Of a stretch of 64,000 bases of DNA, positions 48,545 through 59,533 are shown in pieces. The first letter of the stretch is position 1; each line of letters starts with the position of its first letter. The notes under the pieces are model-generated. The model was not told the origin of the DNA. It ran no database searches and saw only the letters and a list, made by a program, of their open reading frames with translations. The translations under genes were made by a program, and so were the position numbers. Origin of the DNA: Liolophura sinensis (taxonomy: Eukaryota > Mollusca > Polyplacophora > Chitonida > Chitonidae); assembly GCF_032854445.1 (NCBI RefSeq), contig NC_088301.1, forward strand, positions 60,295,118 to 60,359,117. Direction: 5' to 3'.

Positions 48545-50295
48545 AAAAACATTCGTATACCAAGATGAACGTTCCAGGTCAATGAGGTCAATTAAGGGCG
48601 ATACCCAAAACGTCGTTCAACACAAACACCAAAGAAAGGAGAAAAATACATGCAAAGAGAAGCAGTCAGCAGTTTTCAATTATGTTGAAAAGATGCTGTT
48701 CTAGGCGAATGAGTGAAATCATTATTCAAATCGTGTACGATGCTAGAATCCAAGTTGTAGCAAAATATGTATCTCAGTTGAACTTTGCAACGGTTCAGGT
48801 ATACAAAGTGGTGATTTAATTTAACACGATTAATGCTCCGGGTTATTCGGAATTAGACACAATCATCTGTTCGCCAGAGATTCTGGACGCTCTGTCCATA
48901 TTTACTTACAACAGAATTATACTCATTGTAAAACTGAAGAAACTTAGACTGAAAGCGTTCAATAGAATGACATTGACACACTAGTTTTTGTGTTAATAAC
49001 GTGTGCTGTTGACTGAAATCGTCACAAAATACACAGGTTCTAACAGATGTCAAAAGGCGATATGTGTACATGCCATATGAAGGCTTTGTTGCCTTTGACG
49101 TTTTGTAGGGGAGACCATTTTTATTAAACACCGATACAATTAGTGATAAAATCTTTTTGAGGAATTGTATATATAGAGAGTGGAGATATCCCAAGTAGAG
49201 ATGTCCTTATACTGTATGCGTATTTGAGGGTATCTGAGAATTTTTAGGGATCGACATACAGTTAACGCCAGAATTTTTCAATTGCACAACAGTACTCGTT
49301 CCAAAATGACTGTAGGTTCGGTCAGAGAGTAGATAGAAGTTTGATGTTACAGCTTTTCGGATTCGGATTTTTTTTTTGTGTTCGGATTTAATCTCTTTTG
49401 GAATCTTGTAAAGTCGTGGTATATCGGTGTGTCGGGAAGGCACGGATATACTCCTCTGCTTGAGAAAGGACATGTTTTAAATAGATTCTCCAGAATACTG
49501 GTCGTTCTAGAATTTGTAGTGATTTTAATCTATTTTACAAGGATGTGGTTATGTATATATTATTAGGAGCTTTGTCAGCAGGAACAATAACGTATTTTCG
49601 TATTTAACTATTATGAGACATCTCAAAATCTTTAACTGCTTTTGCGTAAATAAATATCTTGGAAGAGATTGGTTTAGTATATTGGTAGAATTGCATGGGT
49701 GCCCTCATATGTTGAAGTAATTCGGTACAGCACTGCTAACCTCTGGACCGTTTAGAATTCGCAGTATGTTTATTAAATCAAAATCGTATCTACGAACTGG
49801 ATGATATAGTCAAAAATAGGATATGTCTTGACATACACAGAACACACGGGGTGGTACTGAAAGTGTCGAGAAAGTTACTTTGGTGACCACTATACTCAGT
49901 ATTTTAAGATTTTTTTTTTGATTGGTGTTTTACGCCGTACTCAAGAATATTTCACTTATACGACGGCGGCTAGCATTATGGTGGGTGGAAACCGGGCACA
50001 GCCCGGGGAAAACCCACGACCATCCGCAGGTTGCTGACAGACCTTTCCACTTACGGCCGGAGAGGAAGCCAGCATGAGCTGGACTTGAACTCACAGCGAT
50101 CGCATTTGTGAGAGACTCCTGGTTCATTACGCTGCGCTAGTGCGCTAACCAACTGAGCCACGGGGGCCCCAATATTTTGAGAGGAAGAGCATATAATACT
50201 GTGCGTAGAGCGTGCATGCCATTAGTTGATATAGACAAACTTATCTGCTGACAGCTGACAGTTATGTTGCTGTGAATCAACACCTTATTAAACGT
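48545..50295 (-). pseudogene. Family A RT, near full-length span with deletions
   Basis: From high to low coordinates on the minus strand: 5' region (50170-50295, matching 61270-61400), a SINE insertion, N-terminal block (49620-49900), KNSGVNCMSIPKNSQ (about 49210-49290), and SLYIQFLKKILSLIVSVFNKNGLP. These fuse directly to SYGMYTYRLLTSVRTCVFCDDFSQQH, LLTQKLVCQCHS, and FLQFYNEYNSVVSKYGQSVQNLWRTDD (48853-49194), then U to 48545. The IPMGTN and YxDD part of the RT is deleted. This copy shows the longest C terminus of the family in the window. Confidence 0.7.
49914..50168 (-). mobile_element. tRNA-derived SINE, full length
   Basis: Complete copy: GGGGCCCCCGTGGCTCAG head, GAGTTCAAGTCC box B, central CCGGGCTGTGCCCGG, and tail GTACGGCGTAAAACACCAAT ending in a poly-A-like run. 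Imperfect 12-bp flanks (gtattttaagat / aatattttgaga) look like a target duplication. The homologous family A copy at 61270-61290 reads through without the insert. Confidence 0.9.
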
Positions 50296-50315
50296 CCTCC
50301 TATCCTGTTACATGG

Positions 50316-50505
50316 TTTGGGCCATTTTGACCCAAGAAAGCCTGGTCAGGTTCGACACCCCAAACATTGCGCATAGATGTAACGTGCACCAAAAACCTAG
50401 TCGGATTTCGAGCCAAATTTTAAGGTTGCTCCGACCCAAAATGTTGGGGTTGACCCAAACAATTAGAGTTGCCCAACCCAAACTATTAGGGTCCCCCGAC
50501 CACCT
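50316..50505 (+). repeat. GACCCAAA-rich dispersed repeat, copy 2
   Basis: Same order of blocks as 48060-48305, including 'tttgacccaagaaagcctgg', 'ttcgacaccccaaacatt', 'gcccaacccaaactattagg'. It begins about 20 bp beyond the family A copy and its inserted SINE. Confidence 0.7.
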
Positions 50506-50639
50506 TATTTACAGCTTCACACCATTAATGTTAACAACTTTCTGCAACCCAACACGAACATCTAATTATATCAGTAAAGAAACATAGTAAAAAAGATCTA
50601 CCATGAGTTTTATTTTTATGCATACTAATCTTTGAGTCG

Positions 50640-50790
50640 ACATTCGTATACCAGGTGTCAAGTAAAAAGGACCTTCCAGATCAATAATCGCAAGGCCAAT
50701 TCCCCAAAATGAGGTACAACACAAGCTACAAAAGAACTAAAAAAGCCTATAAAGTACGAAAATAGGACACAAAATAATGGTAACTCTAGA
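50640..50790 (-). repeat. Unit U terminal fragment
   Basis: 'cgacattcgtataccaggtg', 'agatcaataatcgcaaggcc' and 'aaagtacgaaaataggacac' match the outer part of U. The inner part is missing. Confidence 0.65.
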
Positions 50791-51064
50791 CGAATTACAA
50801 AACAATATTCAGAGGGTAATATTCAGAATTTTAAATGATAAACTACAAAATATAAACTTTTCAGGTTATTTGATGATTAATGAGACCTGCACATATATAT
50901 ACACTAACCAAACAACCAATAAGAATCATGAGCCTCATTAAATATGCAAAACGCATGGATGATTTTTAAACTTGATATGAATTCTGGCATATAATGCACT
51001 CAGTGTAACCTGTGATTCTCAAGATTCCACTCCCGTTAGTGTCCATGAGTAATGGACATAAGCA

Positions 51065-51400
51065 ATATAATTAAAAACGTACACCATACAAAGTAAAACC
51101 AGAGCAGCGACGAGTGTGATACCTATCAAATGGTAACCGGTGAAATACAGCCTCTTGTCAGTTTACTTTAGTCAGAGTTTTATTCTAACTGTTCATGTAG
51201 ATGCATAAATAGTAGCAATTTACGCGCTCCCTAGCACCATGGCTTAGGTAGAATTGGGTAAAAATGTGCAGCGATGTGGATTGCAATTTATTGGACTTCA
51301 ATGAAATACTCACAATACTGTGTTGCCATCACATTTAACATACAATCACTTTGAGTTTATGATCATGTTACTGGCTATGTATAATCACCTACATGTGTAG
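51065..51400 (+). repeat. Repeat B, extended copy
   Basis: Follows B from 'tacaaagtaaaaccagagca' through 'ctgttcatgtagatgcataa' and 'cgctccctagcaccatgg'. It continues past that with 'atgtggattgcaa' and 'tgccatcacattta', parallel to 1555-1690, so a full B unit is at least 330 bp. Confidence 0.65.
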
Positions 51401-52844
51401 AAATGCGGGTAATAAAACCTCCCTCATGAACTTCTTTCAACATGCAGCCTCGAATATATATATTTACTTTATTTGTTGATTATTATATTTATGGCCAAAT
51501 TCAGTCATAACAAACACTTGCAAATTGCAAAAGACTTGAGAAATCTTTCTAATAACTGTTTCCTTATTTTAAAACAGAGTCTGGTGTAGTTAAAATGTTT
51601 TGCTAATGAAATGAGAATAAATTTATTGAAAAGCAACGCGAAAAGATAAAAGCTGAACAGAACACAGGACTATCACCATCAAACCAAGCAATAAATATGT
51701 ACATTACCACAGCATATTCCCACACAGTAATGTGACACAAAAATCTTACAAAATTACACATCTTACGATGTCAAAAAGTCTTATTGTTTCTGTTAATCAA
51801 TTTGAAACTTAGTATCGTATAAATGTACCCATTAAAACAACACCACCAACGCAGATAAACTTATAAAGCTATAAATTTGTTTGACTGCTGTTCGTAATAG
51901 TTATAGCATGGTCAAATTATCGTTATAGATTATAGGTATCGAGGGACTGATCACCGAGAAGACTGTTGACCAGTTCAAACCTCCTGGTTCAAAACACCTT
52001 GTCCTCAAACTTACAACGAAAGGAAAAATACAATTTTTAAATGTTCAGAATTAGAGCCCTTTATGTTTCATATCGTTATTGCCTAACATGCACATAATAG
52101 CCACTTTCGTGGTAATATTAGAATAATTAATTAATTAGAGGTTTGTGTTGTGTAAAATAGGGAAAATGTTCAGCTTTGGGCATTTTCTTTCACATGTCAC
52201 TATGCATACCCATTAGGAAGACATTAGTTTTCATGTCAATCAACAGCGCTCAAAACAACTGAATACAGCCCTGATACTGCTGGCAAAATCACAAATGTAC
52301 ATCATTCTCTTTGCACGGTACAGGCTATGTTATGTGACTGTAAAGTGTAACATATATGGTTGTTATTATTTGAAGTCAAAAAAGTCTGATTCGAGGGAAT
52401 AGGTTGAACTGTTTTTCAGTTCTAATGTCTGAAATGGAACGGATTGTCTTCCTTGATTACACAATTAACATAGTTTCTAATCACCAATAGTAGATATATC
52501 TCCCGCAGGATATACAAGGAATGATTTTGGTGTATGTCATTAGTCCTTTAACACAGCTAGAAACCAGCCACTTATGGACAGAATTCTCCTCAGGCCCATC
52601 CTTAAAGCCACTGAACACGTGATATCTGAGAATGGCAGCAATGTAGTGCTTTAACAGTCAGAGCCAGTAAAGGCTCCATATAATTATTATACATGTCATT
52701 CCATTTGGGTTTCTCAGATTTATCTCTCTAGAATATCTCCTATGTTTTGAGTATGTTTTGAATAATTTATGCTGTACGTCTTTAATTATATTGAGTAGCA
52801 TGTGCTTCATTGAAGCTGAGTCGTAGAAGAATTAGACTCAGTCA
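51401..52844. other. No gene recognised
   Basis: AT-rich sequence. 'tttatgctgtacgtctttaa' at 52768 matches the inverted outer edge of repeat B. Nothing else is recognised. Confidence 0.5.
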
Positions 52845-53170
52845 CAAGAAACTGACCAGGTTATTTCGAGTCGAGTAGGTACTCGTGCAAGTCAAAAAAT
52901 TGTCTCAAGCGCTCAACCCAAACAGTTTGGATCGATACAAAAGACTGGCCTTGTTATTTTGGGTCAAGCATATGAAAACAGGCACTTGTGCGAGCCAAAA
53001 TAGTGGGCTAAAGATGGGTCAATTTGACTTATCGACCCAAATAAACATTGTTTCGTAAGTTACTACCCTAAATGTTTGGGTCACGCTCGTTGAGCAAAAA
53101 ATTTGACTGACTTTTTGGGGTCACAAGGCAGCCGACTTGATATTTTTAGCTCGAGGCTACCCAAAGATTC
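52845..53170 (-). repeat. GACCCAAA-rich dispersed repeat, copy 3 (diverged, inverted)
   Basis: Contains many 'gggtc', 'gacccaaa' and 'ccaaaa..tgggc' words. The reverse complement gives 'gacccaaacatttagggt' as in copies 1 and 2. Alignment over the whole length is poor by eye. Confidence 0.45.
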
Positions 53171-54374
53171 TGATAGTGTAGACTGCTTGGTTTCCACGTA
53201 CTTCAATCGTATGACAATACTGTCCGTCATAAAAATGTGACGTTAACAGCGACAATTAAAGCAGTTAATCATAATAAAATTTAAGTTCAAATACCTTATC
53301 TCTCCTGTTTGTTTACTGCAATAACGCAATTGAAAATAGTTAAAAAAGTAGAAATGACTCGGAGCTCATATGCCTCTGTTTTGTTTTCAACCCATTTCAG
53401 AAAACATATTATTTCTCGTAGCGCAATAAATTGTTTTAAATTGTTTCCCATATTTCATTCAATCAACCATGGCTGACCGACTTACTACGAATAAGACAGG
53501 TTGTGGGAAAACTCCGACAGATAAAGTTCAACACATTCAGTCCTACTAGACTTTCCTGACCAACTACTGGCAGCGATAATTTAGGACAGAAGCAGTTTTA
53601 CCTTGTCGAGTATAAAACAACTTTCCCGGGTATCACGCTTCAGAAAGCACTTCATGCATCTGTATATGCAAAGGTACTTATTTGCTTTAGTGCTACTACA
53701 TGTACACTGGCCTGTTTTTTTGTCTTTTTATATGCTGCATATTTAAAGAAATTAAATATTAGACAAATTAAACTGAATTTGCCTTAGCTGGTGATTAATG
53801 ATCTTTGTAGTGACGAGAGTGACTGTTGTTGTTGCACATGGAATCTTCCTTAAGCCGACATCGTGTCAAATCCGAAATTTTCCCCCTGTACCGGGCATGG
53901 TCATTTTACACATGTTTTACAGTATATGGTTTCCCCGAGTTGTTCCAGTGAAGAACTCGAACAGCGTCCCCAAGTCCGCGACGTGGTGAGCAAATTTAGC
54001 ACTTTTCCAGGTGAACATATGATAAATACAGCGCTTGGTGTGGCTTACATCTTACGGATATGACCCGTGCTGTAGTAATTGTTCCTGTCATTGTGCTGCT
54101 TGTTCTTAGTCATTCCAAGCATGCGTGATAGTGTTCATGTCAGGCGAGCAAGATGCATACAGGATAAATATTGCCATCAACAATAATAAACGATGTACTG
54201 TTCTGGTTAGAATCAATTTAGGTGGCAAATTTTCTTGGCGTATGTTCGCATTCTGTAATCAGTTTTATAATACTATACAGGTTATACCTCGTGCTAGAGG
54301 ATAAAGTACTTCTGCATTGTTGTTGAAAATTGTCAAACCAATTAAATTAAACCAATTGTTAAACCAATTTTTGA
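53171..54374. other. No gene recognised
   Basis: Open frames at 53798-54063 have no firm resemblance to a known family. Confidence 0.45.
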
Positions 54375-55189
54375 TACATGGGTCTGATGTTAAACAAAAT
54401 ATTGAGTACCAACCACACTAGTCCAGTATCATGGCATTTGGGGTGTTATTTTCTGTTTTTAACCATCTTTTACAAGCCAAAAATTTAACTCCTTCCAGTG
54501 TTTCTAACCTTTGAAAGCCTTACACTTCTGATCAATACAATAGCATAGGCATAGGTTTGGCATCAAACAATATACAACAGGTATTAAATTGCATGTCAAC
54601 CGTGTGCCACATTATACGTAAAACTTCTGAAATAGCTCTTTTTGCCAGGGATGCAAAACGAGACATCGCATTAAGAAGATTTGGCGTTGATGTGAAATAC
54701 ATACCTAAAGATTTCTAGCAAGATACCAACTCCAGAGTCTTAGAGCTGATTGTCCATTTCTCCAAGCTACGTAACATGTAACCTTTTCTAAATACAACTA
54801 CTTTAGGCTTTGAAACATTTACATGGAAATCCCACGTGTTATAATAATCGTGAAGAGTGTTCAGTTGCATTTTGGAAACCAAATGTTGTAAAAGAAAGTA
54901 GTGCGACATCGTCTGCGAATAACCGAAGACAAATCTGATATATTTGAAAAAAGCTTTACCACATCTTTGCACCCTAAAGAGACATCATCTTAACTGATTT
55001 ATGAAAAGTTTAAACATCGGAAGACAGGGTAGGCACCCTTCTCTATGGCCCGCAAGATTTCGAAATCGTTCAGTTTAGGCCTTAGCTACCACTGACACAC
55101 GCTTTTAGCTCTTTGTATATACCCTTGGGAAAATTTAACATTTTACCAGAAAATAGCTGGATATAAGAAAAAGTATCATTCTTATATAC
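54375..55189 (-). pseudogene. Non-LTR retrotransposon RT, 3' part
   Basis: Minus-strand translation across frameshifts gives GKMLNFPKGIYKELKACVSGS, then EGCLPCLPMFKLFINQL (the QGCxLSPxLF motif, degraded). The catalytic LFADDVALLSFT follows, with FADD at 54908-54919, and then LNTLHDYYNTWDFHVNVSKP and KVVVFRKG. Next is GMYFTSTPNLLNAMSRFASLA, and at the end LLYxSEVxGFQRLETLEGVK with ACKRWLKTENNTPN, each with stops. This is the normal order of a LINE RT from palm to C-terminal region. The clade (RTE/CR1/Jockey-like) is not decided. The start of the palm is on the far side of the Tc1 element. Confidence 0.85.
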
Positions 55190-56732
55190 TACCAGGCAAA
55201 AGAAAGGTTTCACCCACTTCTTGAGCGCATAAAAGAAAAACAAAGGCAGATATAAGAATTAAGAAGATTGGTTTATAAACAGGAATCATTGTGAAATATT
55301 CTCTGAAAAATGCTTTAAAATATTGGCATTCAATTGGCCACAAAACACAATGAAAGAGACAAGGGGTCAGAAGAAAAAATTACACAAATGTAAAGTTAAC
55401 TGGCAAGTGCATGTAAAGTCACAGTATCCACAGAAATGAAGGACTACAGTCATCAGTTGCGAGTGTGGCCACCCTGGGCATCAATGCAAGCAAGCACACG
55501 CCTCAGCATTGACGTCGTCAGTCGCCGGATGACGTCAACAGGGATAAGGTTCCATAGGTTTAACAGAGCTTGCTCCAGTTCCTGTTGGTTAGTTGGAGGA
55601 GGCATCAGCTGTCTCAAACGGCGGTCAAGGTGATCCCAGAGATGCTCAATGAGGTTCATGTCTGGTGAGTTGGCTGGCCAGGGCAACACGATGACGTTTG
55701 CGGTCTCGAGGTAGTCTGTAACAATGCGGGCAGTGTGAGGTCTTGCGTTGTCGTGTTGCAAGATCGATCCTCTTGGCTGTCGTTGGAGGAATGGAACGAC
55801 GACAGGTCTCAGTACCTCATCAACGTATCGCTGGCCAGTCAGATTACCTCACACAATAACCAGCTGTGTCTTCATTTAGTCATAAATCCCTCCCCAAGCC
55901 ATGACGCCTCCGCCACCAAACGGATAAACCCTTACGCAGTTTGGCGCGAGACGCTCGCCTCTTCGTCGGAAAACTCGAACTCTGCCATCGTTCCTGAATA
56001 GACAGAACCTGCTCTCGTCTGTAAACAGCACTCTTGCCCAGTCACGTCGCTGCCACCGACGTACAATACGTGCCCATCGCAATCTGCGTTGACGGTGTAA
56101 AAGGGTCAAGGCCATCCCACGGAAGGGGCGGTAAGGTCGTCAACCAGCTGAACGAAGACGACGCAGTGTTGTTCTGGGGCTGATGACATGGCCTAGTGCC
56201 GTCGACGCTGTTGACGTCGCCGTGACGAATCGGTTTCGAAGGTGGATCTGCCGGATGTAGCGATCTTCAGCCGCAGTTGTTACCCTCGGTCTTCCCGATC
56301 TTGGTCTGTCTTGGGTCTGGCCTGTCTGCTGATAGCGTATCAACAACCTCCTGATGGTGGTTTGGCTGCAGTTGAACGTTCTTGCAATGTGACGTTGCGA
56401 GACTCCCATGGTGGACATACCGATGGCCTGGTCTCGTTGCGCTTGCGTAAGTCTTGGCACACTGTTTGTGTTTTTTCGGTCACTGAATGTCTGCTCTTTC
56501 GAGCAAGAGTATTTATGCAACATTACCGGACGTGCATCACGAGCCATGCCTCAAAAGGACGTTTTGCATGTGGTGGCAATTTCACAATTCCAATTGCTGC
56601 GTTCGTGACGATGCGTTCTGGTAGAGGAAACGATGCAGTCATACACTAAGTCCTGCTTAGAATCAAACCCGGAACCGCGCTTTTACTTTTTTTATGACAA
56701 AAAATACGGTGAAACCTTTCTTTTGCCTGGTA
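55190..56732 (-). mobile_element. Tc1-type DNA transposon 1
   Basis: Element 55192-56730 with TA on each side (55190-55191 and 56731-56732). Terminal inverted repeats begin CCAGGCAAAAGAAAGG and match perfectly for at least 23 bp, with weaker similarity further in. The transposase pseudogene runs on the minus strand. Total length of about 1.54 kb is typical of Tc1 elements. It sits inside a LINE RT, splitting it between the FVDF and QGC motifs. Confidence 0.95.
55453..56547 (-). pseudogene. Tc1 transposase, three in-frame stops
   Basis: One reading frame from 56547 to 55453 (364 codons before the final stop) encodes the whole protein, broken only by TGA at 56140-56142, TAA at 55876-55878 and TGA at 55849-55851. 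N-terminal helix-turn-helix regions (RLTQAQRDQAIGM, VSQRHIARTFNCSQTTIRR) bind the inverted repeats in this family. A GRPR box (RPRSGRPRVTT) follows. Catalytic residues: D in FTDESRF (56017-56019), D in QHDNARPHTA (55750-55752) and E in NLIEHLW (55645-55647), with 34 residues between the last two (DD34E). The absence of frameshifts suggests fairly recent loss of function. Confidence 0.93.
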
Positions 56733-56870
56733 GTTTATTTATGGAATCAAAAATCTTTTCCTAAAGTCGACAAATGCTACATACAATTTACCATTGCGCT
56801 TGCATAAATGTTTTTGGAAAAGTTAATCGATTACTTCTTTTGGTGCGCCTTTAAATTTGAATACTGATTT
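56733..56870 (-). pseudogene. Non-LTR RT, segment on the far side of Tc1
   Basis: Minus strand gives KRNGKLYVAFVDFRKRF, the first palm motif of LINE RTs with the catalytic Asp of FVDF (56763-56774). It ends at the Tc1 insertion, and the missing continuation is the segment ending at 55189. The 5' part of the LINE is absent; a U unit begins at 56875. Confidence 0.8.
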
Positions 56871-56874
56871 CACT

Positions 56875-57476
56875 CAGTATACATTCGTATACCAGCAGTC
56901 AACAATTTTCAGTGATGTTGGAAAGACGCAAGGTATGTTCTAGGCGACTGAGTGAAATCAGCATTCAAATCGTGTGCCATGTTAGGATATCATCTGTCGA
57001 TAACAAAACATGTATCTCAGTTGCGCTTTGATTTCAACTGAATATATGTCCGCCGTGGCGATCGAATTCAACACGATGAATATAGAATCCCTAACTCTGC
57101 ATTAAGCGGAATTATACACTGTCATAAGCAGCGTACAAGAAAATCTGAACGTTGTGTCCATATTTAGTTACAAGAGAATTACTCATTGTAAAACTTCAGA
57201 AACTAGCACGGGGGTTTCATAGAATAACCTAGGCACTAATTTTTCCACTAATTTGTGATGTTGAATGAAATCGTCACACAACACGCTGGATTTAACAAAT
57301 GCTACAAGGCGAGATATGTACACACTCGGTATAGTACTGTCCAAGTAAGGATAATTTACAATGTCAATGTTGGAAGTCCGTCTTGTGAAGTCTGAGAGGT
57401 CTTTAATGTGATTGTATCTCAAAAGGGATGACAACACAGTCTTTTTAGTATTTGTAGACCAGATAATGACTATCAC
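56875..57476 (-). pseudogene. Family A RT C-terminus plus unit U
   Basis: On the minus strand 57476-57183 contains DLSDFTRRTSNIDIVNYPYL and VYISRLVAFVKSSVLCDDF, the C-terminal block. U then runs from about 57180 to 56875. The region before it (57480-58006) is a B dimer and not an RT core, giving B-B-C-terminus-U as at 1428-2390. Confidence 0.7.
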
Positions 57477-57479
57477 TGA

Positions 57480-58006
57480 TTTTTTTTACATAATTCTGCT
57501 TAAGGCAAGGTGTTAGAAGACGTGTAAGTTCCTACTATTCATGCATTTTCATGAACAGCTAGAAAAAAAAACCTGCTTTCACATTTCACAGTTATCACAG
57601 TGTTACCCTCTATGTTGTATGTAGTTAATTATATTGTAATCCTTCATAAACCAGGATCTTGCTGGTGGACAAGTCATCCCCATGGCCTGTTCTCATTGCA
57701 TTTTTTAAATGTGATGGTGTGTTAAATGTGATGACAACACATCATTTTAAGTATTTCTAGACAATTGAGGTCCAATAAATAGCAATTGATATTTTTTTCT
57801 TTTTTTTACCTAATTCTACTTCAGCCACGGCGCTAGAGGGCGTGTAAATTGCTAGTATTTATGCATTTACATGAACAGTTAAAATTTAACCCTGATTAAC
57901 GTAAAATAACAAAAGGCCTTATTTCATTTGTTACGTGTGGCCATTTGCCATGTTTCACACTGTGGTCCCTGCTCTGGTTTTACTCTTTATGCTGTACGCC
58001 TTTAAT
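57480..58006 (-). repeat. Repeat B dimer
   Basis: Two B copies on the minus strand. The outer one begins at about 58005 with 'gtacagcataaagagtaaaa' and 'ccagagcagggaccac'. The inner one begins near 57640 with 'acaacatagagggtaacact' and ends next to the RT fragment at 57480. The block joining them ('atcctggtttatgaagg') also lies between the two B copies at 1730-1745. Confidence 0.65.
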
Positions 58007-59533
58007 TACACTCTTCAAAAAAAGAAACGCAAAACCCAAATATCAATGTAAATTTGATGTTATTTAAGGACGTGTAGATCAGCGGAAAACAAAGATACAT
58101 GAATGAAATTTTGTGGAGCAATGCATTGTTATGTTGGCCATATTTCATGACAATAACAGTCATCTCATTCATTACTGCTGTCCACCAGGTCGCCTTGAAG
58201 TCAGTACCTCGTATGACCATCTCCAGCTTCTACCTCTGCCCGACAAATGGATACAGATCGAATCAGTCGTTGGATGTTTTGTTGTGGAATCCTTCTCCAT
58301 TCCTCCTGCAGCATGTGGAACAACTGTTGAAGGTTCTGTGGTGGAATACGACGTCGACGCACCCGTCTATCGATCTGATGCCAAAGGTGTTCGATTGGGT
58401 TTAGATCCGAGGATTTGGAGGGCCAGGGAAGGTTTTTGATGTTGTTATTGGCCAGGTAGTCCACGGTGGCACGTGCTGTGTGGGGTCTGGCGTTGTCCTG
58501 TTGGAAGAGCTGCCGTTCACGGTCAACAAGGCGAAGGACGTGCGGGCGAAGAATCTGGTCGATGTATCGACTGGCCGTCAGATTGCCTTGGACAAGCACA
58601 AGCTCCGATCTGCGGGTGTATGAGATCGCTCCCCACACCATAACACTCCCTCCACCGAATCTGTCCACCTGTCTGATGCAGTGAGGAGCAAAACGTTCAT
58701 GACATCGTTTGTAGACCCGGTCTCTACCATGACGTCGCCTGAGGAGGATAACGGGATTCATCGCTAAACCATATGCGCCTCCAGTTTGCCAGGTTCCATG
58801 GCAGCACCGTGGTACACCATCTCACTCGTCGACGTCGATGTAGTCGTGTCAAGGAGGGGGCAATTTTGGACGTTTGGCACGTATTCCTACTTCTCGGAGA
58901 CGGTTCCTGATTGTCTGATCGGGCACTCTTCGGGCTCCAAACTGTTCTTGTGCTGTGTCCCGGACGGTACGATGGCGGTCACGTAGGTGGGTTACCCGGA
59001 TGTACCGATCTTGGGCAGGTGTGGTGACTCTAGGTCTTCCTGATCTTGGACGGTCATTTGTCAAATTTGTTTGACGAAATCGATCCCACAACCGAGTTGT
59101 TGTGCTGGGATGAACGTTAAAAAGATCCTTGCCACCTCACTCTTTGATTCGCCAGCTTGCAATCGTCCAATTGCCTGATTTCGGTCGGCAGCGTTGAGAC
59201 GTCCCATTTTCGTGTACAGTACTTGCAAAGGTACTGGGTAAAATTGTGAGATTCGTTTGGGTCTTTTATAGTCACATGCTGTACTCATGTTTTGCACGTG
59301 ACAAACAATCATTGTGCCTGAACTTTGTGCTGCATGACATCAACGCACATCATAGCAATCCTAATTGGTAAAACCGTTCAAAATCATTTTGGTTGAGTTT
59401 GGTCAAAGATGATCTAAAACATTCCAGTAACAATATGCAACCCTACAAAACTGCTTGAGTTAACATATGTGTACAAAATTGTAAGTATCATTTTTGAATT
59501 TCATTTTGCGTTTTTTTTTCTTTGAAGAGTGTA
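58007..59533 (-). mobile_element. Tc1-type DNA transposon 2
   Basis: Element 58009-59531, TA at 58007-58008 and 59532-59533. Terminal repeats begin CACTCTTCAAA and share GAAA/AAAA..ACGCAAAA, differing in the length of an A run. It is inserted between a B dimer and a family A RT copy. The inverted repeats are unlike those of transposon 1, so the two are different Tc1 families. Confidence 0.93.
58201..59207 (-). pseudogene. Tc1 transposase with frameshifts
   Basis: Starts MGRLNAADRNQAIGRLQAGE (59207), followed by a helix-turn-helix. A frameshift at the T run 59119-59123 joins VARIF to NVHPSTTTRLWDRF. The GRPR box (RPRSGRPRVTT) is intact. A second shift comes after RPKLPPP near 58850. The first catalytic Asp, in IWFSDESR (58760-58762), is in a different frame from the rest. 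The second Asp (QQDNARPHTA, 58495-58497) and Glu (NPIEHLW, 58390-58392) are in one 186-codon frame, 34 residues apart. At least three frameshifts make it inactive; it looks more decayed than transposon 1. Confidence 0.92.

Noticed and set aside
53798-54063. Possible secreted protein start (VVVAHGIFLKP, copper oxygenase-like)
   Set aside because: The resemblance covers only a few residues after a hydrophobic stretch, and the following residues do not fit the family.
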